Assembly (NCBI RefSeq): GCF_009695605.1
Contig: NZ_VUNQ01000044.1
Span: 1 to 33,029 of the forward strand
Reading direction: 5' to 3'
From: Tissierella pigra
GTDB lineage: Bacteria > Bacillota > Clostridia > Tissierellales > Tissierellaceae
DNA: 33,029 nt
Shown here: in pieces, positions 6,528 to 14,940 of the stretch
Layout: every line of letters begins with the position of its first letter
Position numbering within the stretch: the stretch's first letter is position 1
Made by a program: the position numbers and the translations under genes
The notes under the pieces: model-generated
Database searches by the model: none
What the model was told of the DNA's origin: nothing
What the model saw: only the letters and a program-made list of their open reading frames with translations

Positions 6528-8390
6528 ATGATAAAAGAGAGAAGTTTAGCAATCATATCAGTGATTTCTATTTTTCTGGTTGCTATGATACTAATGGTTT
6601 CTATGAAAAATATGACTAACAGTAATGATATAGATAGTGCTAATATTAAACAGCCAGACTATGTAAGTAAGATATTTAATAAGAATAAAGTATCAGAAAT
6701 AAATATTAAAATAGATGAAGACCAATGGAATGATTTATTACAGAATGCCATAAAAGAAGAATATTATAATTGTGATATTACTATAAATGGGGAAACATTT
6801 TCAAATGTAGGAATCAGAGCAAAAGGTAATTCCAGCCTAAATATGGTAGCAGGTGATGATACTACAGATAGATATAGTTTTAAGATTAAATTTGATAAAT
6901 ATATTAAGGGACAGGACTACTATGGCTTAGAGAAATTGGCACTGAATAATAATATTGGTGATACTACAAATATGAAGGAGTATTTATCATATGAAATTTT
7001 TGATGAATTAGGAGTTGCTGTACCTGGCTTTGCCTATACAAATATTAAGGTAAATGGACAGGAGTGGGGATTATACTTAGCAGTGGAAGTAATGGAGGAA
7101 AGTTTTATTGAAAGACAATTTGGAAGTCTAGAAGGCAATCTTTATAAACCAGAAACCATGGAAATGGGTAATATGAACAGGAACATGGAAAGACAACCAG
7201 AAAAAAATAATGAGGACATAGAACATAAAAATGATACCAAGAATCCAAGGAGTTTTGGTGACTTTAATAGAGGAAATAGCGGTACAAATCTAGTATATAC
7301 TGGAGACGATATTTCTAATTACTCTGGAATCTTTCATAACTCCATATTTAAGACAACTAATGAGGATGATTATAATATAGTAGTTGAAATGATGAAGAAT
7401 TTAGATGCAGGTACAAATTTAGAAGAGTATTTAGATGTAGATGAGATACTTAGATATTTTGTAGCAAATACATTTCTTGTAAATCTAGATAGTTATGCAG
7501 GAAACTTAAAACATAATTACTATTTATATGAAAGGAATGGAAAGTTTCAAATATTACCGTGGGACTTTAATCTCTCCTTTGGGGGACATGAAATAAATAA
7601 TGGCTCATTGGCCATAAATTTTCCAATAGATAATCCAGTTACAGATACTATGGAAAATAGTCCTCTTATATCTAAACTACTAGAGAAACAAGAATATAAG
7701 GAAATATATTATCAATATTTAGAGGATTTAACTATAAATTATATTGAATCTGGGAAATACAAAACATCTATTAGTAGAGTTAATGAATTAATAAAAGATT
7801 ATATAAAAAGTGATCCTACTGCCTTTTATACCTATGAGGAATATCAAAATTCCCTTCCTATATTATTGCAGTTTGGGAAAGATAGGGCAGAAAGTGTTAT
7901 GGCACAGCTTAAAGGACAGCAGCCAACTACTACCTATGGAGATATAAAAACTAATATAGATTTATCAGCATTAGGTTCTATGGGGAAAGGTGTTGGAAAT
8001 AATATGATGAATTCAGATAAAATGACTCCACCTGGTAATTTTGGAAATGGAGAAAATCCAGATACTATGTTTAAGGCAATGGAGATAATCAAAGAATTGT
8101 CTGGTGAAGAATTGACAGATGAGGATAGGAGGCAGTTAGCGGAATTAGGGTTAAATAGTGAACAAATAGAAGAATTGCTGAAAATGATAAAGCAGATGCC
8201 AAATAATATGAGAGATAAAACTAATAGAAATATGTCTCAGCAAGGCAATAGAAATAGGAATAATATGGAATATAAAAATAATATAGATACAAAAAAAATA
8301 ATTATATTTATTGCTTCTATAGTGGCATTAATATTATCTTTAATTTTTATAAGTAGTTTCAAGCGAAAAAAGTATATTAGACCCCTTTAA
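6528..8390 (+). CDS. Membrane-anchored CotH-family kinase
   Basis: A CotH-type atypical protein kinase of 620 residues. The N-terminal helix (about 8-28) and a C-terminal helix (about 590-612) followed by KRKK bracket a large, probably extracytoplasmic domain. CotH features are visible: GIRAKGNSSL near 97, LALNNN near 138, LDSYAGNLKHNYYLY at 321-335 and LPWDFNLSFGG at 344-354, which by comparison with Bacillus CotH should carry the catalytic and metal-binding aspartates (Asp322, Asp347). A Met/Asn/Glu-rich insert (210-260) and a similar tail (490-585) are low-complexity. ATG 6528 follows AAGGTG; TTG 6525 is too close to it. Bacillus CotH phosphorylates spore coat proteins, but a double-anchored form beside VTC and DUF4956 may act on other substrates. 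Confidence 0.85.
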   Translation: MIKERSLAIISVISIFLVAMILMVSMKNMTNSNDIDSANIKQPDYVSKIFNKNKVSEINIKIDEDQWNDLLQNAIKEEYYNCDITINGETFSNVGIRAKGNSSLNMVAGDDTTDRYSFKIKFDKYIKGQDYYGLEKLALNNNIGDTTNMKEYLSYEIFDELGVAVPGFAYTNIKVNGQEWGLYLAVEVMEESFIERQFGSLEGNLYKPETMEMGNMNRNMERQPEKNNEDIEHKNDTKNPRSFGDFNRGNSGTNLVYTGDDISNYSGIFHNSIFKTTNEDDYNIVVEMMKNLDAGTNLEEYLDVDEILRYFVANTFLVNLDSYAGNLKHNYYLYERNGKFQILPWDFNLSFGGHEINNGSLAINFPIDNPVTDTMENSPLISKLLEKQEYKEIYYQYLEDLTINYIESGKYKTSISRVNELIKDYIKSDPTAFYTYEEYQNSLPILLQFGKDRAESVMAQLKGQQPTTTYGDIKTNIDLSALGSMGKGVGNNMMNSDKMTPPGNFGNGENPDTMFKAMEIIKELSGEELTDEDRRQLAELGLNSEQIEELLKMIKQMPNNMRDKTNRNMSQQGNRNRNNMEYKNNIDTKKIIIFIASIVALILSLIFISSFKRKKYIRPL

Positions 8391-8397
8391 ATAAATA

Positions 8398-8436
8398 AAA
8401 ACATTTCTAGAACCATGGCGTTTTGGGAATGTTTTT
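8398..8436 (+). terminator. Intrinsic terminator
   Basis: A 16-pair stem with three G-T wobbles (8398-8413 and 8420-8435) closes on CATGGC and ends in a T run. It lies eight bases after the CotH stop and ends the VTC-DUF4956-CotH unit. Confidence 0.85.
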
Positions 8437-8464
8437 ATAATTATATTGATATTGCCCTAAACTA

Positions 8465-8493
8465 TGGACAAATTAGGTAATAACAAATACAAT
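8465..8493 (+). promoter_or_regulatory. Promoter of the phosphoglucomutase gene
   Basis: TGGACA (8465-8470) and TACAAT (8488-8493) are spaced by 17 bases, each one base from consensus. The start codon follows 43 bases later. Confidence 0.55.
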
Positions 8494-8536
8494 ATAAGAA
8501 AAGAATGAAACCAAATCAATATATTGAGGTGATTTT

Positions 8537-10225
8537 ATGAATTATAAAGATAAATACAATAGCTGGTTAGAAAATGATTATTTTGATGAAGAAACGAGAT
8601 TAGAACTTAGACAAATTGCAGATGACAAAGAAATAGAGGACAGATTTTATACTGATTTATCCTTTGGAACTGCTGGACTAAGGGGAAAGGTTGGAGCTGG
8701 AACCAATAGAATGAATATATATACTGTATCTTTAGCCACTGAAGGACTAGCAAAAACCATAGTAAATAAAGGAAAAGAAGCTATGAATAGAGGTGTGGCT
8801 ATTGCTTATGATGTAAGACATTATTCAGATAAATTTTCTCAAATAGCTGCTAGAGTATTGGCAGCCAATGGAATAAAGGTTTATTTATTTGAAGGAATAA
8901 GACCTACACCTTTATTGTCTTATACTATTAGAAAGTTAGATGCCATATCTGGAATAGTAGTTACAGCAAGTCACAATCCAAGGGACTATAATGGATATAA
9001 GGTTTACTGGGAAGATGGTTCTCAGATTTTAGACGATATAGCAGATGAAATCCTTATGGAAATAAAAAATATAAAAGATTTTTCAGAAATAAAACTTATG
9101 GATTTAGATGAGGCTAAGAATAAGGGTTTAATTGAATATATAGGTAAAGAAATTGATGATGATTATGATAAAGATTTGCTTAGTTTATCACTTGATGATG
9201 ATATAGATAAGGATATAAAGATTATATATACACCTCTTAATGGTACTGGAAATATTCCAGTAAGGCGAATACTTTCAAAAAGAGGATTTACCAATATAAT
9301 CGTTGTACCAGAACAGGAGAATCCAGATCCAAACTTTACAACAGTAGGATATCCAAATCCAGAGGATGTAAAGGCATTCGATTATGCTAAAGTATTGGGG
9401 AAAAAAGAAGATGCAGAATTAATTATAGCAACTGATCCAGATTGTGACAGGGTTGCTATGATGGTAAGGGATAAGAATGGAGAGTTTAAATTTATTAATG
9501 GCAATCAAGCGGGAGTGCTATTAGTAAATTATATATTATCTCAAAGAAATAGATTAAATAATATTCCAGAAAATGGAGTTATAGTTAAATCAATAGTTAC
9601 TGGAGATTTAAGTAAATCAATAGCCAAAAAGTATGGAGTGGAAACTATAGAAACTTTGACTGGATTTAAAAATATTTGTGGTAAAGCCAATGAATTTGAC
9701 AAAACAGGAGAGCATACTTTTATATTTGGATATGAGGAAAGTATAGGATATGTATATGGAACTATGGTAAGAGATAAAGATGCAGTAAATACTTCCATGC
9801 TTATAGCAGAAATGGCAGGATTTTATAAAAAACAAGGAAAATCATTACTAGATGTATTGGAAGATATATACAAGGAGCATGGATATTATAAAGAAAAACT
9901 TATATCTATAGTATTGGAAGGTATAGAAGGAAGTCAAAGAATAAGCAGAATGATGGAAGAAATTAGAAAAAGACCAATAATGGATTTTGATGGCATAAAA
10001 CTTGAAAAAACTATAGATTACCTGTTAGATAATACAGGAAATCCTAAATCCAATGTTCTAAAATACTACTTAGAAGATGGTTCTTGGTATGCCGTAAGAC
10101 CTTCAGGTACAGAGCCAAAAATAAAACTTTATATTTATTCAAAAGATATAAATAGTAAGGTTTCAGAGGACAAAATAAACACTATAGAATCTGCAGTTTT
10201 AAAAAAAATAAATTCAATTGAATAA
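8537..10225 (+). CDS. Alpha-phosphoglucomutase / phosphomannomutase
   Basis: A 562-residue phosphohexomutase that interconverts glucose 1-phosphate and 6-phosphate (or the mannose equivalents) through a phosphoserine, supplying sugar nucleotides for cell envelope and polymers. All four family motifs are intact: TASHNP with Ser145, the metal loop ATDPDCDR (Asp300, Asp302, Asp304), the sugar-binding GYEES (388-392) and the phosphate-binding RPSGTEPK (511-518). The length and the N-terminal LSFGTAGLRG match the Bacillus PgcA type rather than the short ManB type. The start is supported by TGAGGTGA. It has its own promoter and no clear terminator before nfnA, so some read-through is possible. Glucose versus mannose preference is not decided by these motifs. 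Confidence 0.92.
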   Translation: MNYKDKYNSWLENDYFDEETRLELRQIADDKEIEDRFYTDLSFGTAGLRGKVGAGTNRMNIYTVSLATEGLAKTIVNKGKEAMNRGVAIAYDVRHYSDKFSQIAARVLAANGIKVYLFEGIRPTPLLSYTIRKLDAISGIVVTASHNPRDYNGYKVYWEDGSQILDDIADEILMEIKNIKDFSEIKLMDLDEAKNKGLIEYIGKEIDDDYDKDLLSLSLDDDIDKDIKIIYTPLNGTGNIPVRRILSKRGFTNIIVVPEQENPDPNFTTVGYPNPEDVKAFDYAKVLGKKEDAELIIATDPDCDRVAMMVRDKNGEFKFINGNQAGVLLVNYILSQRNRLNNIPENGVIVKSIVTGDLSKSIAKKYGVETIETLTGFKNICGKANEFDKTGEHTFIFGYEESIGYVYGTMVRDKDAVNTSMLIAEMAGFYKKQGKSLLDVLEDIYKEHGYYKEKLISIVLEGIEGSQRISRMMEEIRKRPIMDFDGIKLEKTIDYLLDNTGNPKSNVLKYYLEDGSWYAVRPSGTEPKIKLYIYSKDINSKVSEDKINTIESAVLKKINSIE

Positions 10226-10254
10226 TAACTAAGATTATTTAATTCTAAATTAGG

Positions 10255-10283
10255 TTGAATTAAATATACGGATATGTTAAAAT
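10255..10283 (+). promoter_or_regulatory. Promoter of the nfnAB pair
   Basis: TTGAAT (10255-10260) and TAAAAT (10278-10283) are 17 bases apart. A second option, TTGGTG near 10285 with TATAAA 18 bases on, overlaps downstream. The untranslated leader would be about 78 bases; I see no riboswitch fold in it. Confidence 0.5.
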
Positions 10284-10367
10284 TTTGGTGATGTAAAATA
10301 AAATGTTTTATAAATTACTAAAAGTTTTAAAGCATGAAATAAATATATTATTAAGGGGGAAGTACAA

Positions 10368-11234
10368 TTGTATAAAATTGTAGAAAAAGAAATTCTTGCT
10401 CCAAATATTTTCTCAATGGATATTTTGGCTCCAAGAGTAGCGAATTCCGCTAAGCCAGGACAATTTGTTATTGTAATTACAGATGAGACAGGTGAGAGAT
10501 TACCACTTACAATTTGTGACTATGACAAAGAAAAAGGAACAGTACAAATAGTAGTTCAATCTATGGGTAGCTCTACTAAAAAACTTGCAGCATTTGAAAA
10601 AGGAGATTCATTAAAGGACTTTGTTGGACCTTTAGGAGTTCCATCAGAGTTTGTAAGTGAAGACCTTGATGAGCTAAAGAAAAAGAAAATATTATTTGTA
10701 GCTGGTGGAGTAGGTACGGCACCTGTTTATCCTCAAGTAAAATGGCTACATGAGCACGGTGTAGAAGTTGATGTTATTATGGGAGCTAAAACTAAAGATT
10801 TAGTTATTTTAGAGGACAAACTAAAATCAGTTGCAGGAAATCTATATGTAGCAACAGATGATGGTTCTTATGGATTCCATGGATTAGTTACTAATTACAT
10901 AGAGGACTTAGTAAATAATCAAGGAAAACAATATGATGTATGTATAGCGATAGGACCTATGATAATGATGAAATTCGTTGCATTGACAACTAAAAAATTA
11001 AATATTCCTACTGTTGTATCACTTAATCCTATAATGGTAGATGGAACTGGAATGTGTGGTGCTTGTAGAGTTACAGTAGGTAATGAAACAAAGTTTGCAT
11101 GTGTTCATGGACCAGAATTTGATGGACATCTTGTAGACTTCGATGAGGCATTAAAAAGACAAGGACAATATAAGACTGAAGAAGTTAAAAAAGATGAAGC
11201 TTATAAATGTCAGTTAGAGGAGGCTAGAAAATAA
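10368..11234 (+). CDS. NfnA-type ferredoxin-NADP oxidoreductase, small subunit
   Basis: A 288-residue FAD/NAD(H)-binding protein, the small subunit of NADH-dependent reduced ferredoxin:NADP oxidoreductase (also annotated as sulfide- or dihydroorotate-dehydrogenase-like). Its ferredoxin-reductase fold shows RLPLTICDYD (FAD site), FVAGGVGTAPVYPQ at 110-123 (NAD site) and a C-terminal 2Fe-2S site with Asp225, Cys230, Cys233 and Cys245; the NfnA cluster is known to use one Asp and three Cys. The start is TTG 10368 behind AAGGGGGAAG; no better ATG is nearby. It abuts nfnB, sharing one base. Together they bifurcate electrons among NADH, ferredoxin and NADPH, typical of strict anaerobes. Confidence 0.88.
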   Translation: MYKIVEKEILAPNIFSMDILAPRVANSAKPGQFVIVITDETGERLPLTICDYDKEKGTVQIVVQSMGSSTKKLAAFEKGDSLKDFVGPLGVPSEFVSEDLDELKKKKILFVAGGVGTAPVYPQVKWLHEHGVEVDVIMGAKTKDLVILEDKLKSVAGNLYVATDDGSYGFHGLVTNYIEDLVNNQGKQYDVCIAIGPMIMMKFVALTTKKLNIPTVVSLNPIMVDGTGMCGACRVTVGNETKFACVHGPEFDGHLVDFDEALKRQGQYKTEEVKKDEAYKCQLEEARK

Positions 11235-12619
11235 TGGATAAATTTACAAGAACTCCTATTGCAGAGCAAGACCCACAAGTAAGAAACCATAACTTTGAAG
11301 AAGTATGTCTTGGATATACAGAAGAAGAAGCAATACAGGAAGCTAAAAGATGTATACAATGTAAAAAACCTTTCTGTAGACCAAATTGTCCAGTTTCTAT
11401 AGATATTCCAGGATTTATTAAACATATAGCAGAAGGTAATTTTGCAGAAGCTGCTCAAGTTCTAGCAGAGTATTCAGCACTTCCAGCAGTTTGTGGTAGA
11501 GTTTGTCCACAAGAAGTTCAATGTGAAAGCACTTGTATCTTAGGTAAAAAAGGAGATGCAGTTGCAATCGGTAAATTAGAGAGATTTGCTGCTGACTGGG
11601 CTAGAGAAAATGGAATCGAAGTTGGAAAAGCTAAAGAAAGTAACGGTCATAAAGTTGCTATTATAGGTTCAGGTCCTGCTGGTGTTACTTGTGCAGGTGA
11701 ATTAGCTAAGGAAGGTTATGATGTAACAATATTTGAAGCTCTTCATGAGCCAGGTGGAGTATTGGTTTATGGTATTCCAGAGTTCAGACTTCCAAAAGAA
11801 ACAGTAGTAAAAAATGAAATTGAAAACTTGAAAAAATTAGGTGTTAAAATAGAAACTAACGTTATAGTTGGTAGAACAATTACTGTAGATGAAATATTTG
11901 AAGAAGGATTTGAAGCTGTTTTTATAGGCTCAGGTGCAGGACTTCCTAAATTCATGAATATTCCAGGAGAAAACCTTAACGGAGTATTCTCAGCTAATGA
12001 ATTCTTAACTAGAAATAACCTAATGAAAGCTTTTAGACCAGAATTCGATACACCAATTAAAGTAGGTCAAAAAGTAGCAGTAGTAGGTGGAGGAAACGTT
12101 GCTATGGACGCTGCTAGAACTGCTAAAAGACTTGGTGCAGAAGTATATGTAGTATATAGAAGAACAGAAGAAGAATTACCAGCAAGAGTTGAAGAAGTTC
12201 ACCATGCTAAAGAAGAAGGAATTATATTTGAACTTCTTACAAATCCAATAGAAGTTCTTGGAGACGAAAATGGTTGGGTAAAAGGACTTAAATGTGTAAG
12301 AATGGAATTAGGTGAACCTGATTCATCAGGTAGAAGAAGACCTAGAGAAATAGCAGGTTCAGAGTTTGAATTTGAAGTGGATACTGTTATAATGTCCTTA
12401 GGTACATCACCAAATCCATTGATTTCTTCAACTACAGATGGATTAGATGTAAACAATCATCTATGTATAGTAGCTGATGAAAATGGTCAGACATCAAGAG
12501 AAGGTGTATTTGCAGGTGGAGATGCAGTAACAGGAGCAGCTACAGTAATACTTGCTATGGGCGCAGGTAAAGATGCAGCTAAAGCAATGGATGAGTATAT
12601 AAAATCAAAAAATAATTAA
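11234..12619 (+). CDS. NfnB-type ferredoxin-NADP oxidoreductase, large subunit
   Basis: A 461-residue partner of NfnA, often annotated as glutamate synthase small chain (GltD/GltA-like). The N-terminal third carries two 4Fe-4S sites: cysteines 40, 43, 48, 52 and 87, 91, 97, 101. Next come the FAD fold IIGSGPAGVTCAGE (143-156) and the NADP fold VAVVGGGNVAMDAART near 280, then GVFAGGDAVTGAATVI at the C-terminal FAD contact. No large glutamate synthase chain is nearby; the adjacent NfnA-like gene makes transhydrogenase the better assignment. The ATG overlaps the nfnA stop, so the pair is translationally coupled. Compared with its neighbours, codon use is slightly richer in GCT, GGT and CTT, as expected for a highly expressed gene. 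Confidence 0.88.
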   Translation: MDKFTRTPIAEQDPQVRNHNFEEVCLGYTEEEAIQEAKRCIQCKKPFCRPNCPVSIDIPGFIKHIAEGNFAEAAQVLAEYSALPAVCGRVCPQEVQCESTCILGKKGDAVAIGKLERFAADWARENGIEVGKAKESNGHKVAIIGSGPAGVTCAGELAKEGYDVTIFEALHEPGGVLVYGIPEFRLPKETVVKNEIENLKKLGVKIETNVIVGRTITVDEIFEEGFEAVFIGSGAGLPKFMNIPGENLNGVFSANEFLTRNNLMKAFRPEFDTPIKVGQKVAVVGGGNVAMDAARTAKRLGAEVYVVYRRTEEELPARVEEVHHAKEEGIIFELLTNPIEVLGDENGWVKGLKCVRMELGEPDSSGRRRPREIAGSEFEFEVDTVIMSLGTSPNPLISSTTDGLDVNNHLCIVADENGQTSREGVFAGGDAVTGAATVILAMGAGKDAAKAMDEYIKSKNN

Positions 12620-12622
12620 TAT

Positions 12623-12657
12623 AAAAAACAAACTCTCTCTAGGGAGTTTGTTTTTTT
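12623..12657 (+). terminator. Intrinsic terminator
   Basis: AAAAACAAACTCT pairs with GGAGTTTGTTTTT around CTCTAG, leading into seven T. It lies a few bases after the nfnB stop. Confidence 0.92.
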
Positions 12658-12722
12658 GTTTTTCTATGATATAATATTTAGAGTGTCGAACTAAATATAA
12701 GGAAAGTAAAGGTGAATTGTAA

Positions 12723-14090
12723 ATGGAGTCTGTTCTTAATAAGAAAGATCTAAGAAATCAAATAGTTAAAATAGCATCGCCTGTTTTGATTGAACTCTTA
12801 ATGGGAACTCTTTTCGGTATGGTAGATATGATGATGCTTGGCAGATCTGGAGATGCTGCTACTACAGCTGCATCTATTGCTGCAGTCGGTGTTACTAATC
12901 AACTGGTATTTTTAGGATTAGCATTAGTACAATCCTTAAATATTGGTGCTACAACTATGGTAGCGCGTTACATAGGAGCAAAACGAGAGGATAGGATTGA
13001 ATCTGTAGTAAAGCATGTTACTATACTTACTCAAATCCTATTAGTTGTCCCCATACTATTTATAGGTTTAGGTATGACAGATACTGCTATGAAATTCTTT
13101 GGTGCTCATGAGGATACTCTTATTATAGGTAGAGATTATTTTAGGGTAATTGCTTCAGGATTTATATTTCAAGCTTTCAACTTTTCTATATTTGCCTCTT
13201 TAAGAGGCTCAGGAGATACTAAAACACCTATGAAAATAAATATTATTGCCAATTTATCAAATGTAGTTGGTAACGCCGTTTTAATTTATGGATTATTTGG
13301 ATTCCCAAGACTAGGGGTTTTAGGTGCCGGAATATCTACATCTCTATCACAAGTAATAGCAAGTATATTATTGATGAGAGTTGTATTTAATCAAAAAAAC
13401 ATAGTCCATATAAATTTGAAGAAAAAATTTAAATTTGATAAAGATATAGTATATAATTTAATTAAAATTGGATTGCCAGCCTCGGGAGAGCAACTTGCTA
13501 TGCGAGCAGGAATGCTAATATTTACAAAGATTATAGCTTCGTTAGGTACTGTACCCTATGCAACACATCAGATTTGTATAAGTATATTGAATCTATCTTT
13601 TACTCCAGGTCAGGCATTTGGAATATCTGCATCGACTTTAGTGGGGCGAAGTCTGGGAGAAGAAGAACCAGATAAAGCAGAGGCATATGTAAAAATGTGT
13701 GGTAAAATAGGTGCGATAATAGCAACAGTTATGGGTGTTATATTTTTCTTCTTCGGTTCAGCCATAGCAGCTTTATATACTGATAACAAGGAAGTAATTC
13801 TAGGAGCAGGAGCTGTACTGAAATTAGTGGCGTTTATACAACCTTTCCAATGTTCTCAATTGATTATTTCAGGAGGACTTAGGGGAGCAGGGGATACAGT
13901 ATGGACATTAATCTCTACTTTACTAGGAATTTTAATTATTAGATGGATTTGTGCACATGTTTTTGTAATAAAATTAGGTATGGGACTTTCAGGAGCGTGG
14001 TTAGCCGTATTAATCGACCAAAGTATTAGATGGATATTTATTTCCATCAGATTTAGAACCAACAATTGGAAATATATTACCATAAGATAA
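12723..14090 (+). CDS. MATE-family multidrug/toxin exporter
   Basis: A 455-residue integral membrane protein with twelve predicted helices in two homologous halves. N-terminal MVDMMMLGR and the repeated RGSGDTKTPM (about residue 160) and GGLRGAGDTVWT (about residue 385) are classic for the family of cation-coupled drug and metabolite antiporters. The start has AAGGTGA upstream. A TATAAT at 12670-12675 lies between the preceding terminator and the gene, with only a weak -35 inside the T run. It is a single-gene unit ended by a strong hairpin. The exported compound cannot be told from the sequence. Confidence 0.9.
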   Translation: MESVLNKKDLRNQIVKIASPVLIELLMGTLFGMVDMMMLGRSGDAATTAASIAAVGVTNQLVFLGLALVQSLNIGATTMVARYIGAKREDRIESVVKHVTILTQILLVVPILFIGLGMTDTAMKFFGAHEDTLIIGRDYFRVIASGFIFQAFNFSIFASLRGSGDTKTPMKINIIANLSNVVGNAVLIYGLFGFPRLGVLGAGISTSLSQVIASILLMRVVFNQKNIVHINLKKKFKFDKDIVYNLIKIGLPASGEQLAMRAGMLIFTKIIASLGTVPYATHQICISILNLSFTPGQAFGISASTLVGRSLGEEEPDKAEAYVKMCGKIGAIIATVMGVIFFFFGSAIAALYTDNKEVILGAGAVLKLVAFIQPFQCSQLIISGGLRGAGDTVWTLISTLLGILIIRWICAHVFVIKLGMGLSGAWLAVLIDQSIRWIFISIRFRTNNWKYITIR

Positions 14091-14092
14091 AT

Positions 14093-14126
14093 AAAAGCTA
14101 TGATGGCTAAGCCATCATAGCTTTTT
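14093..14126 (+). terminator. Intrinsic terminator
   Basis: A perfect 15-bp stem (14093-14107 and 14111-14125) with a three-base loop and a T tail lies right after the MATE stop codon. Confidence 0.93.
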
Positions 14127-14224
14127 GTTTGTTGTTATAAATTAGAAGTGATGTCAAAAATTTACTTGATTATGCTATAATTATATTATCTATAAAATAT
14201 TCAATACATAGAATAGGAGAGAAG

Positions 14225-14938
14225 ATGATGATAAATATTGCTATTTGTGATGATGATAAATATTTTTTAGATTATATATCATGTAATATAGAGGAAGTCT
14301 TAAAAGATGAAGAAAAGATCATAGCAATTAATAAATTCACAGATGGAATAGAATTATTGGAAAGTCTCAAGCAAGAAAACACTAATTTTGATATTATTTT
14401 TTTAGATATAAATATGCCTAATATGGATGGCATAGAAGTAGCTGATGCTATTAGGAGGAAGGACAATGAAGTTCTATTAATATTTTTGACTTCTATGGAA
14501 GATAAAGTATATCAGACTTTTAAATACAATATATTTAGATTCATTAGGAAAATGTATATTGATACTGAGTTAGTAGAAGCACTACAAAGTGCAATGGAAG
14601 TATTAAAAGATGAAAAATATATATTTCAAACTATAGAAGAAGAAATACGGTTATATCTTAGAGAAATATTATATTTTGAATTTATAGATAGGGTTGTATC
14701 TATTAGGACATTTAGTAGAAAATATAAAACAAATATAAGAAGATTTAAAGATATTGAAGATATATTTTTATCTAAAGGCTTCGTGTCCATTCATAGGGGT
14801 TGTATAGTAAATGAAAATTATATAAAGAGCATTGGGAACTTATACATTACCCTAGATACAGAGGAAAAACTGTCTGTAAGTAGATATAAAATAGAAGAAG
14901 TAAAAAAAGCTTTCATAAGAGCCGCAAGGAGAGGATAA
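14225..14938 (+). CDS. LytTR response regulator, AgrA-like
   Basis: A 237-residue regulator with a receiver domain (about 1-125) and a LytTR DNA-binding domain (about 140-235). The receiver shows CDDDK (acidic pocket), FLDINMP with phosphoacceptor Asp61 and FIRKM with Lys109, where most relatives have a Pro after the Lys. LytTR features are LREILYFEFIDRVVSIRT and the FVSIHRGCIVNENYIKSI loop. This class binds direct repeats and controls quorum sensing, bacteriocins or virulence in other Firmicutes. ATG 14225 and ATG 14228 both fit the AGGAG site. It pairs with the kinase gene two bases downstream. No processed-peptide gene or AgrB-type protease lies in the window. Confidence 0.88.
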   Translation: MMINIAICDDDKYFLDYISCNIEEVLKDEEKIIAINKFTDGIELLESLKQENTNFDIIFLDINMPNMDGIEVADAIRRKDNEVLLIFLTSMEDKVYQTFKYNIFRFIRKMYIDTELVEALQSAMEVLKDEKYIFQTIEEEIRLYLREILYFEFIDRVVSIRTFSRKYKTNIRRFKDIEDIFLSKGFVSIHRGCIVNENYIKSIGNLYITLDTEEKLSVSRYKIEEVKKAFIRAARRG

Positions 14939-14940
14939 AA

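Noticed and set aside
10226-10367. Riboswitch or T-box in the nfnA leader
   Set aside because: No conserved T-box sequence, no strong competing stems and no terminator before the start codon.
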